DNA of 64,000 bases, taken from contig NZ_WSRW01000003.1 of NCBI RefSeq assembly GCF_009770985.1, forward strand, positions 853,275 through 917,274, written 5' to 3'. Numbering within the stretch: the first letter of the stretch is position 1; the number at the start of each line of letters is the position of its first letter. Below, piece after piece: positions 1-8,325 of this stretch. Below the pieces are notes generated by a model. The model was not told where the DNA came from. It was given only the letters and a program-made list of their open reading frames with translations, and did no database searches. The translations under genes and the position numbers were made by a program. Source of the DNA: Mucilaginibacter lacusdianchii. Lineage in GTDB: Bacteria > Bacteroidota > Bacteroidia > Sphingobacteriales > Sphingobacteriaceae.

Positions 1-1
1 A

Positions 2-1387
2 TGTCGTGGTCCGCACATACCTAACACGGGCTTTGTAAAGGCAGTTAAACTGATGAGCGTTGCCGGTGCTTATTGGCGGGGTGATGAAACCCGTAAGCAG
101 CTGACACGTATTTATGGTGTTACTTTTCCTAAAGCAAGTGAGTTAACAGAATACTTACGTATAATCGAAGAGGCTAAAAAGCGCGACCACCGGAAGCTAG
201 GTAAAGAGTTGGAATTATTTGCCTTCTCTGAAAAAGTAGGGATGGGCCTGCCACTTTGGTTGCCAAAAGGTACCGCCTTACGCGAGCGTTTGGTTAATTT
301 CCTGCAGCGTGCCCAAATGAAAGCTGGATATGAGCAAGTAATTACCCCACATATCGGTCATAAAAATTTATATGTAACGTCAGGCCATTATGAAAAATAT
401 GGCAAAGATAGTTTTCAGCCAATTCAAACACCGCAGGAAGGTGAGGAGTTTTTCCTGAAACCGATGAATTGTCCGCATCATTGCGAAATCTACAAAACAA
501 AACCGCGTTCTTATAAAGATTTGCCGGTTCGATTTGCAGAATTTGGTACAGTATATCGTTATGAGCAAAGCGGTGAGCTGCACGGTTTAACACGGGTACG
601 TGGCTTTACGCAAGATGACGCTCACTTATTTTGTCGGCCCGATCAGGTTAAGGAAGAGTTTAAAAAAGTAATTGACCTGGTGCTGTACGTTTTTTCGGCT
701 TTAGGGTTTGAAGATTACACCGCTCAGATATCTCTGCGCGATCCGGAAAATAAGACAAAATACATAGGTACTGAAGAAAACTGGCAGTTAGCAGAACAAG
801 CTATTATTGAAGCTGCTGCTGAAAAAAACTTGCCAACTATCATTGAACTCGGAGAAGCAGCATTCTACGGTCCCAAGCTTGATTTTATGGTAAAGGATGC
901 CTTAGGTCGCAAGTGGCAACTAGGTACTATACAGGTTGATTATAACCTGCCCGAGCGTTTTGAGCTAGAATATACCGGTAGTGATAATTTAAAACACCGT
1001 CCGGTGATGATCCATCGTGCGCCTTTTGGTTCACTGGAACGCTTCGTAGCTGTGTTGATTGAGCACTGTGCCGGCAACTTCCCTTTATGGCTATCACCAG
1101 AGCAGTATGTAATTTTGCCTATCTCCGAGAAATACGAGGATTATGCAAAAAAACTTTCAAATGAGCTAAATAATTTCGATATTCGCGGGCTGATTGATTT
1201 TAGAGACGAGAAGATAGGGCGTAAGATACGTGACGCTGAAATCAAAAAAATCCCTTACATGCTTATCGTGGGCGAGAAAGAAGCTGCTGATGGCACGATT
1301 TCTGTTCGTAAACACGGCGTGGGTGATTTGGGAAGTATTAGCATAGAAGATTTTAAACAACAATTAGTTAAAGAAATAACCATATAA
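2..1387 (+). CDS. thrS: threonyl-tRNA synthetase, 5'-truncated
   Basis: Charges tRNA-Thr with threonine in the cytoplasm. The window starts inside the gene: reading from base 2 gives [10 protein letters not shown], the end of the SAD editing domain, and runs on without a stop, so about 461 C-terminal residues of a usual ~640 are present. Class II motif 2 ([12 protein letters not shown]), the zinc-site Cys in MNCPHHC and motif 3 ([11 protein letters not shown]) are visible, followed by the anticodon-binding domain. The internal ATG at 53 is not the real start. infC follows after 1 nt, the widespread thrS-infC-rpmI-rplT order. Confidence 0.97.
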   Translation, partial: CRGPHIPNTGFVKAVKLMSVAGAYWRGDETRKQLTRIYGVTFPKASELTEYLRIIEEAKKRDHRKLGKELELFAFSEKVGMGLPLWLPKGTALRERLVNFLQRAQMKAGYEQVITPHIGHKNLYVTSGHYEKYGKDSFQPIQTPQEGEEFFLKPMNCPHHCEIYKTKPRSYKDLPVRFAEFGTVYRYEQSGELHGLTRVRGFTQDDAHLFCRPDQVKEEFKKVIDLVLYVFSALGFEDYTAQISLRDPENKTKYIGTEENWQLAEQAIIEAAAEKNLPTIIELGEAAFYGPKLDFMVKDALGRKWQLGTIQVDYNLPERFELEYTGSDNLKHRPVMIHRAPFGSLERFVAVLIEHCAGNFPLWLSPEQYVILPISEKYEDYAKKLSNELNNFDIRGLIDFRDEKIGRKIRDAEIKKIPYMLIVGEKEAADGTISVRKHGVGDLGSISIEDFKQQLVKEITI

Positions 1388-1388
1388 C

Positions 1389-1958
1389 TTGGCATTAGGA
1401 AGACCGAATTTCAACAGAGGGCCCAGGCCTCCTTTCAAGAAAAAGGAAGCTGAGCACAATATTAATAATTTTATTAAAGCTCCTGAGGTTCGCCTGGTAG
1501 GCGATAACGTGGAGCAGGGTGTTTACCCAACCCGCGAAGCATTGGCAATAGCACAACAGCAGGAGCTGGATCTGGTTGAAATATCTCCGAACGCAGTTCC
1601 TCCTGTATGCCGTGTGATAGACTACAACAAGTTTATCTACGAGCAGAAGAAAAAGCTGAAAGAGATTAAAAATAACGCTAAGCAAACGGTAATCAAAGAA
1701 ATACGCTTTGGACCGAATACTGATGATCATGACTTTAATTTCAAATTAAAGCATGCTATTAGCTTTTTGGAAGCCGGTGAGAAAGTAAGAGCGTATGTAC
1801 ACTTTAAAGGTCGTGCTATTGTCTACAAAGAGCAAGGCGAAATTCTGCTTCTTAAATTTGCGCAAGCATTAGAAGAAGTTGGTAAAGTGGAACAATTACC
1901 TAAATTAGAAGGTAAACGTATGTTCCTGATTGTTGGCCCTAAATCGGCTAAAAAGTAA
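1389..1958 (+). CDS. infC: translation initiation factor IF-3
   Basis: IF-3 binds the 30S subunit, blocks early 50S joining and proofreads the start codon. The 189-residue protein has the N-terminal domain (about residues 25-95, with [13 protein letters not shown] at its end) and the C-terminal domain with [19 protein letters not shown]. The only usable start is TTG at 1389, one base after the thrS stop; there is no in-frame ATG upstream. A non-ATG start is the rule for infC in many bacteria (AUU in E. coli), where IF-3 represses its own translation by discriminating against it. A further N-terminal extension rich in Pro/Arg/Lys precedes the fold. Confidence 0.96.
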   Translation: MALGRPNFNRGPRPPFKKKEAEHNINNFIKAPEVRLVGDNVEQGVYPTREALAIAQQQELDLVEISPNAVPPVCRVIDYNKFIYEQKKKLKEIKNNAKQTVIKEIRFGPNTDDHDFNFKLKHAISFLEAGEKVRAYVHFKGRAIVYKEQGEILLLKFAQALEEVGKVEQLPKLEGKRMFLIVGPKSAKK

Positions 1959-1968
1959 GACAACATCA

Positions 1969-2011
1969 CAGCTGTAAAAGCTGGATAAAGATAATACGCT
2001 GCGGAAGCGTA
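1969..2011 (+). promoter_or_regulatory. two small hairpins in the infC-rpmI spacer
   Basis: Two perfect inverted repeats sit side by side in the 74-nt spacer: CAGCT-gtaaa-AGCTG at 1969-1983 and TACGCT-gcgga-AGCGTA at 1995-2011. Neither has a T tract, so they are not terminators. Ribosomal protein L20 represses rpmI-rplT by binding mRNA in E. coli and B. subtilis; these hairpins are in the right place for such a site, but I do not recognise the L20 motif, so the role is inference. Confidence 0.4.
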
Positions 2012-2032
2012 GAAATTAAACAAATAAGTGTT

Positions 2033-2233
2033 ATGCCAAAAATGAAGACCAATTCCAGTGCTAAAAAGCGCTTTAAGCTTACTGGAACCGGTAAAATTGC
2101 CAGAAAAAACGCATACAAAAGCCACATCTTAACCAAGATGTCGACTAAACGTAAACGTGCCTTAGGTCAAACCAGCTTAGTGTCTGAAGCTGACATGGGT
2201 AACGTTAAACGTATGCTTTGTATCGGAAAGTAA
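2033..2233 (+). CDS. rpmI: 50S ribosomal protein L35
   Basis: A 66-residue, very basic protein starting [20 protein letters not shown], the standard bL35 signature and usual length. It lies between infC and rplT, 81 nt before the latter. It is a structural protein of the large subunit and probably cotranscribed with both neighbours. Confidence 0.98.
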   Translation: MPKMKTNSSAKKRFKLTGTGKIARKNAYKSHILTKMSTKRKRALGQTSLVSEADMGNVKRMLCIGK

Positions 2234-2314
2234 TTCATTAAAATTTTTAACCAGGTTTTAGAGTACCAAAGATTTCGTATTTAACGAAACACTCACTACC
2301 AAAAAAGCAAACAA

Positions 2315-2659
2315 ATGCCACGTTCAGTTAACGCAGTTGCGTCGAGAAGACGCCGGAAAAAAATCATGAACCTTGCAAAAGGTTATTATGGTTCACGCAG
2401 CAAGGTTTACACCATTGCTAAAAACACAGTTGAAAAAGGTTTACAGTACGCATACCGCGACCGTAAAACCAAAAAAAGAGAATTCCGCGCTCTGTGGATT
2501 CAGCGTATCAATGCAGGCGCACGCCAGCATGGTATTTCTTACTCTCAATTAATGGGTAAATTAAATGCAAGCGAAATTGGTTTAAACCGTAAGGTTTTGG
2601 CCGACTTAGCCATGAATCACCCGGAAGCTTTTAAAGCTGTGGTTGATGCAGTAAAATAA
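2315..2659 (+). CDS. rplT: 50S ribosomal protein L20
   Basis: A 114-residue bL20 with the characteristic start [17 protein letters not shown] and the C-terminal domain motif [11 protein letters not shown]. It is needed early in 50S assembly and in studied bacteria also represses its own operon. It is the last gene of the thrS-infC-rpmI-rplT unit, followed by a strong terminator. Confidence 0.98.
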   Translation: MPRSVNAVASRRRRKKIMNLAKGYYGSRSKVYTIAKNTVEKGLQYAYRDRKTKKREFRALWIQRINAGARQHGISYSQLMGKLNASEIGLNRKVLADLAMNHPEAFKAVVDAVK

Positions 2660-2680
2660 GCTGTAATTCATAAAACATAA

Positions 2681-2715
2681 AAAAGCCCCATTGATTTTCA
2701 ATGGGGCTTTTTTAT
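2681..2715 (+). terminator. Rho-independent terminator after rplT
   Basis: Stem AGCCCCATTGA / TCAATGGGGCT (2684-2694 with 2698-2708), a 3-nt loop and a T run downstream; an A run on the left makes it able to act in both directions. Confidence 0.93.
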
Positions 2716-2752
2716 TTAAGCAACTAGGATAAAATTTTATATATAAAAACTA

Positions 2753-2784
2753 AAAAGCCATGCATCTTTATATGCATGGCTTTT
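2753..2784 (-). terminator. terminator of the SRPBCC gene
   Basis: A 13-bp perfect stem AAAAGCCATGCAT / ATGCATGGCTTTT with a 6-nt loop lies 19 nt past the stop codon of the minus-strand gene that ends at 2804. It ends in a T run on either strand, so together with the rplT terminator it isolates two convergent units. Confidence 0.85.
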
Positions 2785-2803
2785 CTATTTAGTTGCAGTA
2801 GGT

Positions 2804-3562
2804 TTATAAAACCGCACTGTTATGATTGATCTTATCAGCGCCCGTACCTGCTAAAGTATTTTCAGATGCCTCAATATCCATATACTGTTTAAAGTTGCGA
2901 ACATCCTCGTCAACCATTTTCTTAAACAGTGGGTTTAGAATATGTCCGGCAACAGTACCTACACCGCCTGCAGGAGGGGTATAGCTAATAACCACATCTA
3001 TAATGGTGCCATCGCCGTCAATGCTGTCTTTAAAACGTACTTTACCAGCGTTGTCAATTGTTGAGCCTGGTAACGAACTCCAACCAATGGCGGCACCCGG
3101 TTCGTCGTTCACTATCTCAGCGTCCCAGCTTACGGTGGCTACATTTGCAGGTAATTTCAAAACCCAATGCGATCGTTTTTCATCAATCTCTTCTACACTT
3201 TCCAGGTGTTTCATGAACAGTGGTAGGTTGCTTAATTTTCTCCAAAAGTCATATACTTCCTGACGAGGGCGATTGATAGTAAAAGATGAACGGATGTTTA
3301 CATTGACTGGTTCCGTACTGTTTTTACCCAAGCGTGTATAAAGCTCACAATGGCCAGTTAAACCTCTATTTAATAAATAACCACCCGCGCCAACTTTTAA
3401 TATACTGGTAAACGGACTTGAAAATATATGAGTAAGTCCTGAAAGAGCAATTTTAACGCCTGCTGCTATTGATATATAGCGTTCGGGCCATTCTAAATTG
3501 GTAGAACCATGCTCTTCTGAACCTTTAAAAAAGGTAGTTTCTTCTAATGCTGTTGTTGCCAT
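2804..3562 (-). CDS. membrane-anchored SRPBCC (START-like) protein
   Basis: A 252-residue protein in two parts. Residues about 25-70 form hydrophobic helices resembling the DUF2892/YgaP type membrane segment (PERYISIAAGVKIALSG). Residues about 90-235 form an SRPBCC/polyketide-cyclase-like fold, with the usual opening INRPRQEVYDFWRKLSNLPLFMKHLESV and central WDAEIVNDEPGAAIGW. Such proteins bind hydrophobic ligands, but the ligand is unknown here. ATG start at 3562. It has its own terminator and stands alone; in related genomes such proteins often accompany stress genes, which is background, not something the sequence shows. Confidence 0.8.
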   Translation of the reverse strand: MATTALEETTFFKGSEEHGSTNLEWPERYISIAAGVKIALSGLTHIFSSPFTSILKVGAGGYLLNRGLTGHCELYTRLGKNSTEPVNVNIRSSFTINRPRQEVYDFWRKLSNLPLFMKHLESVEEIDEKRSHWVLKLPANVATVSWDAEIVNDEPGAAIGWSSLPGSTIDNAGKVRFKDSIDGDGTIIDVVISYTPPAGGVGTVAGHILNPLFKKMVDEDVRNFKQYMDIEASENTLAGTGADKINHNSAVL

Positions 3563-3683
3563 AGCGTTGTTTTTATAGGTTATGTACAGAACACTACGGT
3601 TGAGTATATGGTTTTCGCTTAATGTAAAATAATTTCTTTTAAAGCCTGGTTCCGTCTTTGTAATTTATAATAACGACCTAATA

Positions 3684-3714
3684 GTTGAATATAACGTTGC
3701 TTATTCTATTTTTG
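3684..3714 (+). promoter_or_regulatory. promoter of the B12 transcription unit
   Basis: GTTG at 3684-3687, a 19-nt spacer and TATTTTTG at 3707-3714 fit the Bacteroidota primary-sigma pattern (TTTG, N19-21, TAnnTTTG). Transcription would begin near 3719-3722, directly at the 5' edge of the riboswitch. Confidence 0.7.
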
Positions 3715-3715
3715 C

Positions 3716-3958
3716 AGCGCTTTTGGTTTTCGCGTTATAGTGATGTGAAATTAAAAGGGAATACCGGTGCGAATCCGGAGCTGTCCCGCAGCTGTAAGTT
3801 TTTTGGCGAGTAGTAGGGTTTGTAATGAAATTGGTAAGTTGTAATACCAACAGTTTAAACCTATCATCCGCCACTATTGAGCAATATGCCACTGCAGGTT
3901 TATGATGAACCTATGGGAAGGCGTTCAATAGTAAACAAGCCAGAATACCTGCCTTTAG
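3716..3958 (+). ncRNA. cobalamin (B12) riboswitch
   Basis: The conserved core is plain to read: GGGAATACCGGTGCGAATCC followed by GGAGCTGTCCCGCAGCTGTAA (about 3756-3798), then GCCACTG, a GATGAACCTATGGGAAGGCG block and the 3' box AAGCCAGAATACCTGCC ending near 3953. These are the B12-box and flanking elements of the cobalamin class. It lies 124 nt before the btuB start codon and should lower expression when adenosyl- or related cobalamins are plentiful. Edges are approximate. Confidence 0.93.
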
Positions 3959-4054
3959 CATTATAAATTCATAGCTTTCGGGGATTGAAGCTTGAATGTG
4001 AATGCCATCTTATTAGTGTATTTTCATTCCTGACGTACTTCATTTTCGGTATGC

Positions 4055-4076
4055 TGTGAGGAGTATATCTCTCACA
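4055..4076 (+). promoter_or_regulatory. hairpin just before the btuB start, possible riboswitch output
   Basis: TGTGAG (4055-4060) pairs with CTCACA (4071-4076) around a 10-nt loop, ending five bases before the ATG at 4082. The left arm and loop contain GAGGAG, the best Shine-Dalgarno-like sequence nearby, so the hairpin could hide it. I see no T-tailed terminator between riboswitch and gene, which favours control of translation. The link to ligand binding is inference. Confidence 0.45.
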
Positions 4077-4081
4077 ACAAC

Positions 4082-5992
4082 ATGAAAAAAAACAAACTAA
4101 CCGTTGTGGCAAGCCTGGGGCTTGCACAACTGGCGCTGCTTAGTGTAGCAGCGCATGCGCAAGACACTACACGTGTATTGCAAGACGTAGCCATCAGTGC
4201 TACCAAAATCAATCAAAAACAATCACAAACAGGCAAGGTGGTAACGGTAATCACCCGTCAACAAATTGAGCGAAGTGCTGGTAAAACACTGCCCGAATTG
4301 CTGAATGAGCAAGCCAACGTAATTGTAAACGGTGCAACCAGTAATCCGGGTTTAAACAAAGGTTTATATCTCCGGGGTGCAGACACTCGCTATACGCTTA
4401 TATTACTTGATGGCGTATTAATTACCGACCCTACAGCCATTGGCGATGTGTATGATCTTCGTTTACTGCCAATTGATCAGATTGATCATGTTGAAATTAT
4501 GAAAGGTGGACAATCAACTTTGTACGGATCTGATGCCGTTGCCGGGGTTATTAATATTGTTACACGTAAAGATGCGAATAAGGGTATTAATGCAAACGCC
4601 TTGGCTACTATAGGTAGTTACGGCACATATAAGGGATCGGTAAACCTTAACAGCCGTGTCGGCGCATTTACTTATAACGCAAGTTTCACACATTTCCGTA
4701 CTGATGGTGTATCTGAAGCAGCACGGCCTGATAACGCAACAACCACGTTCGATAAAGACGGATTTATTCAGGACGCTGCAAACTTGCGCTTGGGGTATAA
4801 TGCTACCAGCCGTTTAAGCATTAATCCGTTTTTTAGATATTTTTACAATACCGGCGAGTTTGATGAACAGGGATATGTAGATGGTACAGGTACCTTTTTT
4901 ACCAGAAACCTAAATACGGGAACCAACGCCGTATATAAGTTGAATAAAGGTTCGGTAAACCTGAATTATAATTACGAAAACGTAAACCGCAATTATGCAT
5001 TTTCATTTGGACCGCAAACTTATTTGGGTAAGCTGCATTTTGTAGACTTATATCTTAATCATCAATTCAGCGATAATGTTAAATTGTTATTTGGGGTTGA
5101 TAACCGCTATTCTAAAGCTAATTCTAGTGGCAGTGCCGAAACTGACAAACATGCTGATTTGTTTGGTGCCTATGGTTCGTTATTCATTATGCACCCGCAG
5201 TCGGCTTATAATATAGAAGCAGGCGGCCGCTATTACCATCACAGTTTATTCGGTGGGGCTGGTACATACTCTGTTACCCAGTCGTTAAACTTGATTGATA
5301 ATAATAGGCTACGTTTATTTGGAACGGTTTCATCTTCGTTTAAAGCTCCGGACCTTTCTGCCTTGTATGGCCCGTATGGAGCCAATCCTGATTTGAAACC
5401 CGAAAAATCACATGGATATGAAGCTGGTTTTAGTTCTGATAACGTTTTTGGCTCCATATTTAACTTCCGGGCCGATTATTATAACAGGAAAATTAACAAT
5501 GAAATTGTATATGGACCAAACGGATATATCAACCGCGACCAGCAAAATGCCGAAGGTGTGGAGGTTGAGTCATCAGCCACTTTTGGTAAGCTTAACTTAA
5601 AAGGATATTATACCTACTTGCACGGTAACACAATAAAGGGAGTTGGTACTACGAGCATAACTACTGAAAACTATCTGATTCGTCGTCCTAAAAATACTAT
5701 TGGTATGTTTGCCGGCTGGCAGGCTACATCAAACTTATTTGCCAGTTTAAATTACCGGTACTACAGCAAGCGCAACGATGTATACAGCGACCCCGTTACT
5801 TATGCCAGTTCATTGCAAACGCTAAAAAGTTATAACCTGGTTGATGCATACGCCGAATATGCATTGTTAAACCGCCGTCTGAAACTTTTTGCAGATGTTA
5901 AGAATATATTTAACGCTAAATACATGGAAGTTTATGGTTACAGCACTTTAGGTACAAATTTTAACGCTGGCATTAACTACGCTATACGCTAA
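4082..5992 (+). CDS. btuB: TonB-dependent vitamin B12 receptor (BtuB-like)
   Basis: Outer-membrane gated pore that imports cobalamins using TonB energy. The 636 residues begin with a signal peptide cut near VAAHA-QDT (about residue 26). A plug domain covers about 40-165 (GLYLRGADTRYTLILLDGVL, then VEIMKGGQSTLYGSDAVAGVINIVTRK), and a beta-barrel of alternating aromatic strands runs to the C terminus, ending NYAIR rather than in the usual Phe. Assignment to B12 rests on the riboswitch upstream plus the compact BtuB-type length. The next gene starts 37 nt downstream with no terminator between, so they are cotranscribed. No btuCDF genes are in the window. Confidence 0.88.
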   Translation: MKKNKLTVVASLGLAQLALLSVAAHAQDTTRVLQDVAISATKINQKQSQTGKVVTVITRQQIERSAGKTLPELLNEQANVIVNGATSNPGLNKGLYLRGADTRYTLILLDGVLITDPTAIGDVYDLRLLPIDQIDHVEIMKGGQSTLYGSDAVAGVINIVTRKDANKGINANALATIGSYGTYKGSVNLNSRVGAFTYNASFTHFRTDGVSEAARPDNATTTFDKDGFIQDAANLRLGYNATSRLSINPFFRYFYNTGEFDEQGYVDGTGTFFTRNLNTGTNAVYKLNKGSVNLNYNYENVNRNYAFSFGPQTYLGKLHFVDLYLNHQFSDNVKLLFGVDNRYSKANSSGSAETDKHADLFGAYGSLFIMHPQSAYNIEAGGRYYHHSLFGGAGTYSVTQSLNLIDNNRLRLFGTVSSSFKAPDLSALYGPYGANPDLKPEKSHGYEAGFSSDNVFGSIFNFRADYYNRKINNEIVYGPNGYINRDQQNAEGVEVESSATFGKLNLKGYYTYLHGNTIKGVGTTSITTENYLIRRPKNTIGMFAGWQATSNLFASLNYRYYSKRNDVYSDPVTYASSLQTLKSYNLVDAYAEYALLNRRLKLFADVKNIFNAKYMEVYGYSTLGTNFNAGINYAIR

Positions 5993-6029
5993 AATTTGGT
6001 AAATTTGTAATTATAAGAATACCTTTTGT

Positions 6030-6617
6030 ATGTCATCAACCAAAAAAATTAATATCGGTTATCCTGCACTATTGTTAGCTGTGTTAGCAGCTGTGGTATC
6101 AACAGGTGCAATGCGTTATGTAAGCTACAGCTATCCGGCCCTAAGTAATTTTACGCCGATGGGAGCATTCGCCATATTTGGTGGTGCTTATTTTGCGGAC
6201 AAGTGGAAAGCTGCAGTTATACCTGTAGTTACCCTTTTTGTAACCAATATCTTTATTAATTACTTATACTTTTCTAAGTTGATTTGGTTCAACACAGAAT
6301 CGTTATGGCTGTATGCCAGTTTAGTAATAATGGTTTGGATTGGTAGCTTTATTAAAACTGTAAATGTTGCCAACGTTTTGTTGGCCTCATTAACCAGCGT
6401 TGCGGTGCACTGGTTGCTAACTGATATTAGCCCTTGGTTAAATAGCAATTTGTATGACAAAGGCATAATTGGCTATGGCGAATCGTTGGTAATGGCTTTA
6501 CCGTTTGAACGTAATATGTTGCTGGCTGATGCTGTGTTTGGCGGCTTATTGTTTGGTGGTTATGAATGGTTGAAAAACAGGTCGGCCGCTAAATCAAGTA
6601 AGCAATTATCAATCTAA
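6030..6617 (+). CDS. DUF6580-family integral membrane protein, candidate cobalamin-linked transporter component
   Basis: A 195-residue, very hydrophobic protein with about five or six predicted membrane segments (roughly 11-30, 44-57, 60-80, 88-108, 110-130, 158-178). The motif NFTPMGAFAIFGGAYF after the first segment is what I associate with DUF6580, a family whose size and pattern recall the substrate-binding S components of ECF transporters. It follows btuB by 37 nt under the same B12 riboswitch and shares its terminator, so a role in moving a corrinoid, cobalt or a B12 precursor across the inner membrane is a fair guess. It has no cysteine, so it is not the Cys-dependent BtuM type. Function unproven. 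Confidence 0.72.
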   Translation: MSSTKKINIGYPALLLAVLAAVVSTGAMRYVSYSYPALSNFTPMGAFAIFGGAYFADKWKAAVIPVVTLFVTNIFINYLYFSKLIWFNTESLWLYASLVIMVWIGSFIKTVNVANVLLASLTSVAVHWLLTDISPWLNSNLYDKGIIGYGESLVMALPFERNMLLADAVFGGLLFGGYEWLKNRSAAKSSKQLSI

Positions 6618-6635
6618 CAATAAGTATTTTCTAAT

Positions 6636-6679
6636 TTATAAAAAAAGCCGGTGTTAATTAACACCGGCTTTTTTTATAA
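6636..6679. terminator. bidirectional terminator between btuB unit and ypdA
   Basis: A 44-bp uninterrupted palindrome centred between 6657 and 6658: core AAGCCGGTGTTAA / TTAACACCGGCTT with A and T runs outside. It ends both convergent units; the ypdA stop codon (6674-6676) lies within its arm. Confidence 0.92.
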
Positions 6680-7639
6680 CTGTTCTTTCTGTTGTATACT
6701 TTGTAGAATCATTTCGGCATGTATACGCGAATTTTCAATAAACCAAAGGTGCGTATCCATACCACCAACCACAACGCCAGCTAAGTAAACGCCAGGCAGA
6801 TTTGTTTCCATGGTGTCCGGATGATAAGATGGAATAAATTTCCCGTCATCAGATAATTTAATGCCTATCTTTTTTAAAAAATCGAAGTTGGGCTTATAGC
6901 CTGTCATGGCCATTACATAATCATTCGGGATAGTGACGGTTCCGTCCGGTGTTTCTATATCTACCTCTGTTTCTCTTATGGCTTTTAGGCTCGAATTAAA
7001 GTAAGCTTTGATGCTGCCTTCTTTAATCCGATTTATAATGTCAGGTCGTACCCAGTATTTCACTCTCGAACCAATTTCGCTTCCACGAACCACCATAGTT
7101 ACCTCGGCACCCTTACGGTAGGTTTCAAGCGCAACATCGACAGACGAATTGCTGGCGCCAACCACTACTACTTTTTGCAAAGTGTAAAAATGCGGATCCT
7201 GATAGTAGTGCCTAACCTTAGGCAAATCTTCACCCGGAATGTTTAGATTAACACATATGTCATAAAAGCCGGTGGCAACAATAATGTATTTAGCTTTGTA
7301 GACAGATTTTGTGGTCGACACGGTGTATAATTCATCAATCCGCTTTACATCAAGTACCTCTTCAAATAATTTTAATGGCAACTCTTTAGCTATCGCTATG
7401 CGGCGGTAATACTCCAGAGCATCGGCGCGGTTGGGTTTGGGATGAGTGGTGGTAAACGGATAGCCGCCTATTTCCAACTTTTCAGAAGTGGAAAAAAACG
7501 TCATGGTGGTAGGGTAGTTGTACAACGAGTTTACCAACGTGCCTTTTTCTAGTATAACAAAACTATATCCGGCTTTCTGAGCCTGTAATCCGCAAGCTAA
7601 GCCGATAGGGCCGCCTCCTATGATAATAATATCCAGCAT
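6674..7639 (-). CDS. ypdA: YpdA-family bacillithiol-disulfide reductase (putative)
   Basis: FAD/NADPH flavoprotein of 321 residues. The FAD-binding GGGPIGLACG is at residues 8-17, and a second dinucleotide motif VVVGASNSSVDVALE is near 158. The C-terminal TNLPGVYLAGVVVGG is the FAD-contact motif of the thioredoxin-reductase-like group. It lacks the CxxC redox pair of true thioredoxin reductases, as YpdA does. In Firmicutes YpdA reduces oxidised bacillithiol; many Bacteroidota also make bacillithiol. The small acetyltransferase gene ends 14 nt upstream of its start, so the two are probably one unit. Confidence 0.88.
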   Translation of the reverse strand: MLDIIIIGGGPIGLACGLQAQKAGYSFVILEKGTLVNSLYNYPTTMTFFSTSEKLEIGGYPFTTTHPKPNRADALEYYRRIAIAKELPLKLFEEVLDVKRIDELYTVSTTKSVYKAKYIIVATGFYDICVNLNIPGEDLPKVRHYYQDPHFYTLQKVVVVGASNSSVDVALETYRKGAEVTMVVRGSEIGSRVKYWVRPDIINRIKEGSIKAYFNSSLKAIRETEVDIETPDGTVTIPNDYVMAMTGYKPNFDFLKKIGIKLSDDGKFIPSYHPDTMETNLPGVYLAGVVVGGMDTHLWFIENSRIHAEMILQSIQQKEQL

Positions 7640-7653
7640 TAATCAAATTTGAA

Positions 7654-7935
7654 TTAGGCTAAAACGTCTTTGTAAGATTGATTTCTCGCAAAAATGGTTT
7701 TAGCAAAAGTGCACGATGGGGTAATTTTTAATTTGTTTTTACGTGCAAAGTTTACGCCCGCTTCAACTAACTTTTCACCTAAATGCTGTCCCTGAAACTC
7801 AGGATCAACTTCTGTATGGTAAATGTCCATTTCCTTATCCGACATAATTTCATAGCGCATCTCGCCCAATCGTTTACCATCCTGCTCTAAATAAAAAGAA
7901 CCTTCGTCGCCTATATTTTCTTGTTGTACCTGCAT
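7654..7935 (-). CDS. small GNAT-like N-acetyltransferase (YjdJ/NATD1 type)
   Basis: About 93 residues from the ATG at 7935; the TTG six codons upstream is less likely. The GDEGSFYLEQDGKRLGEMRY strand pair, the acetyl-CoA loop QGQHLGEKLVEAG (GxxLGxxL pattern) and a final Cys-containing strand (ITPSCTFAKTIF) match the one-domain 'Gcn5-related' mini-acetyltransferases. The substrate is unknown. It sits 14 nt upstream of ypdA on the same strand. Confidence 0.8.
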   Translation of the reverse strand: MQVQQENIGDEGSFYLEQDGKRLGEMRYEIMSDKEMDIYHTEVDPEFQGQHLGEKLVEAGVNFARKNKLKITPSCTFAKTIFARNQSYKDVLA

Positions 7936-8109
7936 AAGTAAAGCTAATATCAAAAAATAACACCAATAATGATATTTTGATTAAACGTGCGTAACATTTA
8001 TTGCATTAACACAACACTTGTGCTTTAATTGAAATGTAAACATTAACGAATGTGCTGGATGAGAAAGGCAGGGAAGCGACCGATCCGAAAAAATAAAGGC
8101 ATAAAAAAT

Positions 8110-8205
8110 GGGTAAGCTACTCTTATCGCACCGCTCAACTCTCTACCCTTGCTGCGTTCCCACCCTGGGGGAGTTCAAGAGGAGCTGGTCGTAAAAGACT
8201 TACCC
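8110..8205 (-). ncRNA. ffs: signal recognition particle RNA, small bacterial (4.5S) type
   Basis: The minus strand reads as a 96-nt rod: GGGTAAG at the 5' end pairs with CTTACCC at the 3' end, TCTTTTACG pairs with CGATAAGA, and the apex carries CCAGGGTGGGAACGCAGCAA. That apex corresponds to the conserved SRP loop with a GGAA tetraloop and the asymmetric GCAGCAAG strand that Ffh binds. A T-rich stretch follows the 3' end (ATTTTTTATG). It guides the Ffh protein to signal sequences of nascent membrane proteins. Confidence 0.93.
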
Positions 8206-8209
8206 ACCG

Positions 8210-8217
8210 CAAATATA
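8210..8217 (-). promoter_or_regulatory. ffs: -7 promoter box of the SRP RNA
   Basis: On the minus strand TATATTTG (a perfect TAnnTTTG) ends 4 nt before the first G of the SRP RNA helix, placing the transcription start at or next to 8205. No clear -33 element is seen. Confidence 0.65.
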
Positions 8218-8325
8218 GGAATGTTTTGAGGTTTTGAAAAAGAAATGTTAAGTTAATTGTTAAGATGCTGTTAATCAGTTTAAGAAAATTAAATTGATTA
8301 TGACTTAAGCTACCTGTTGGCTAAT

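Noticed and set aside
3701-3892. 63-codon minus-strand ORF over the riboswitch
   Set aside because: It is the complement of the conserved cobalamin riboswitch core.
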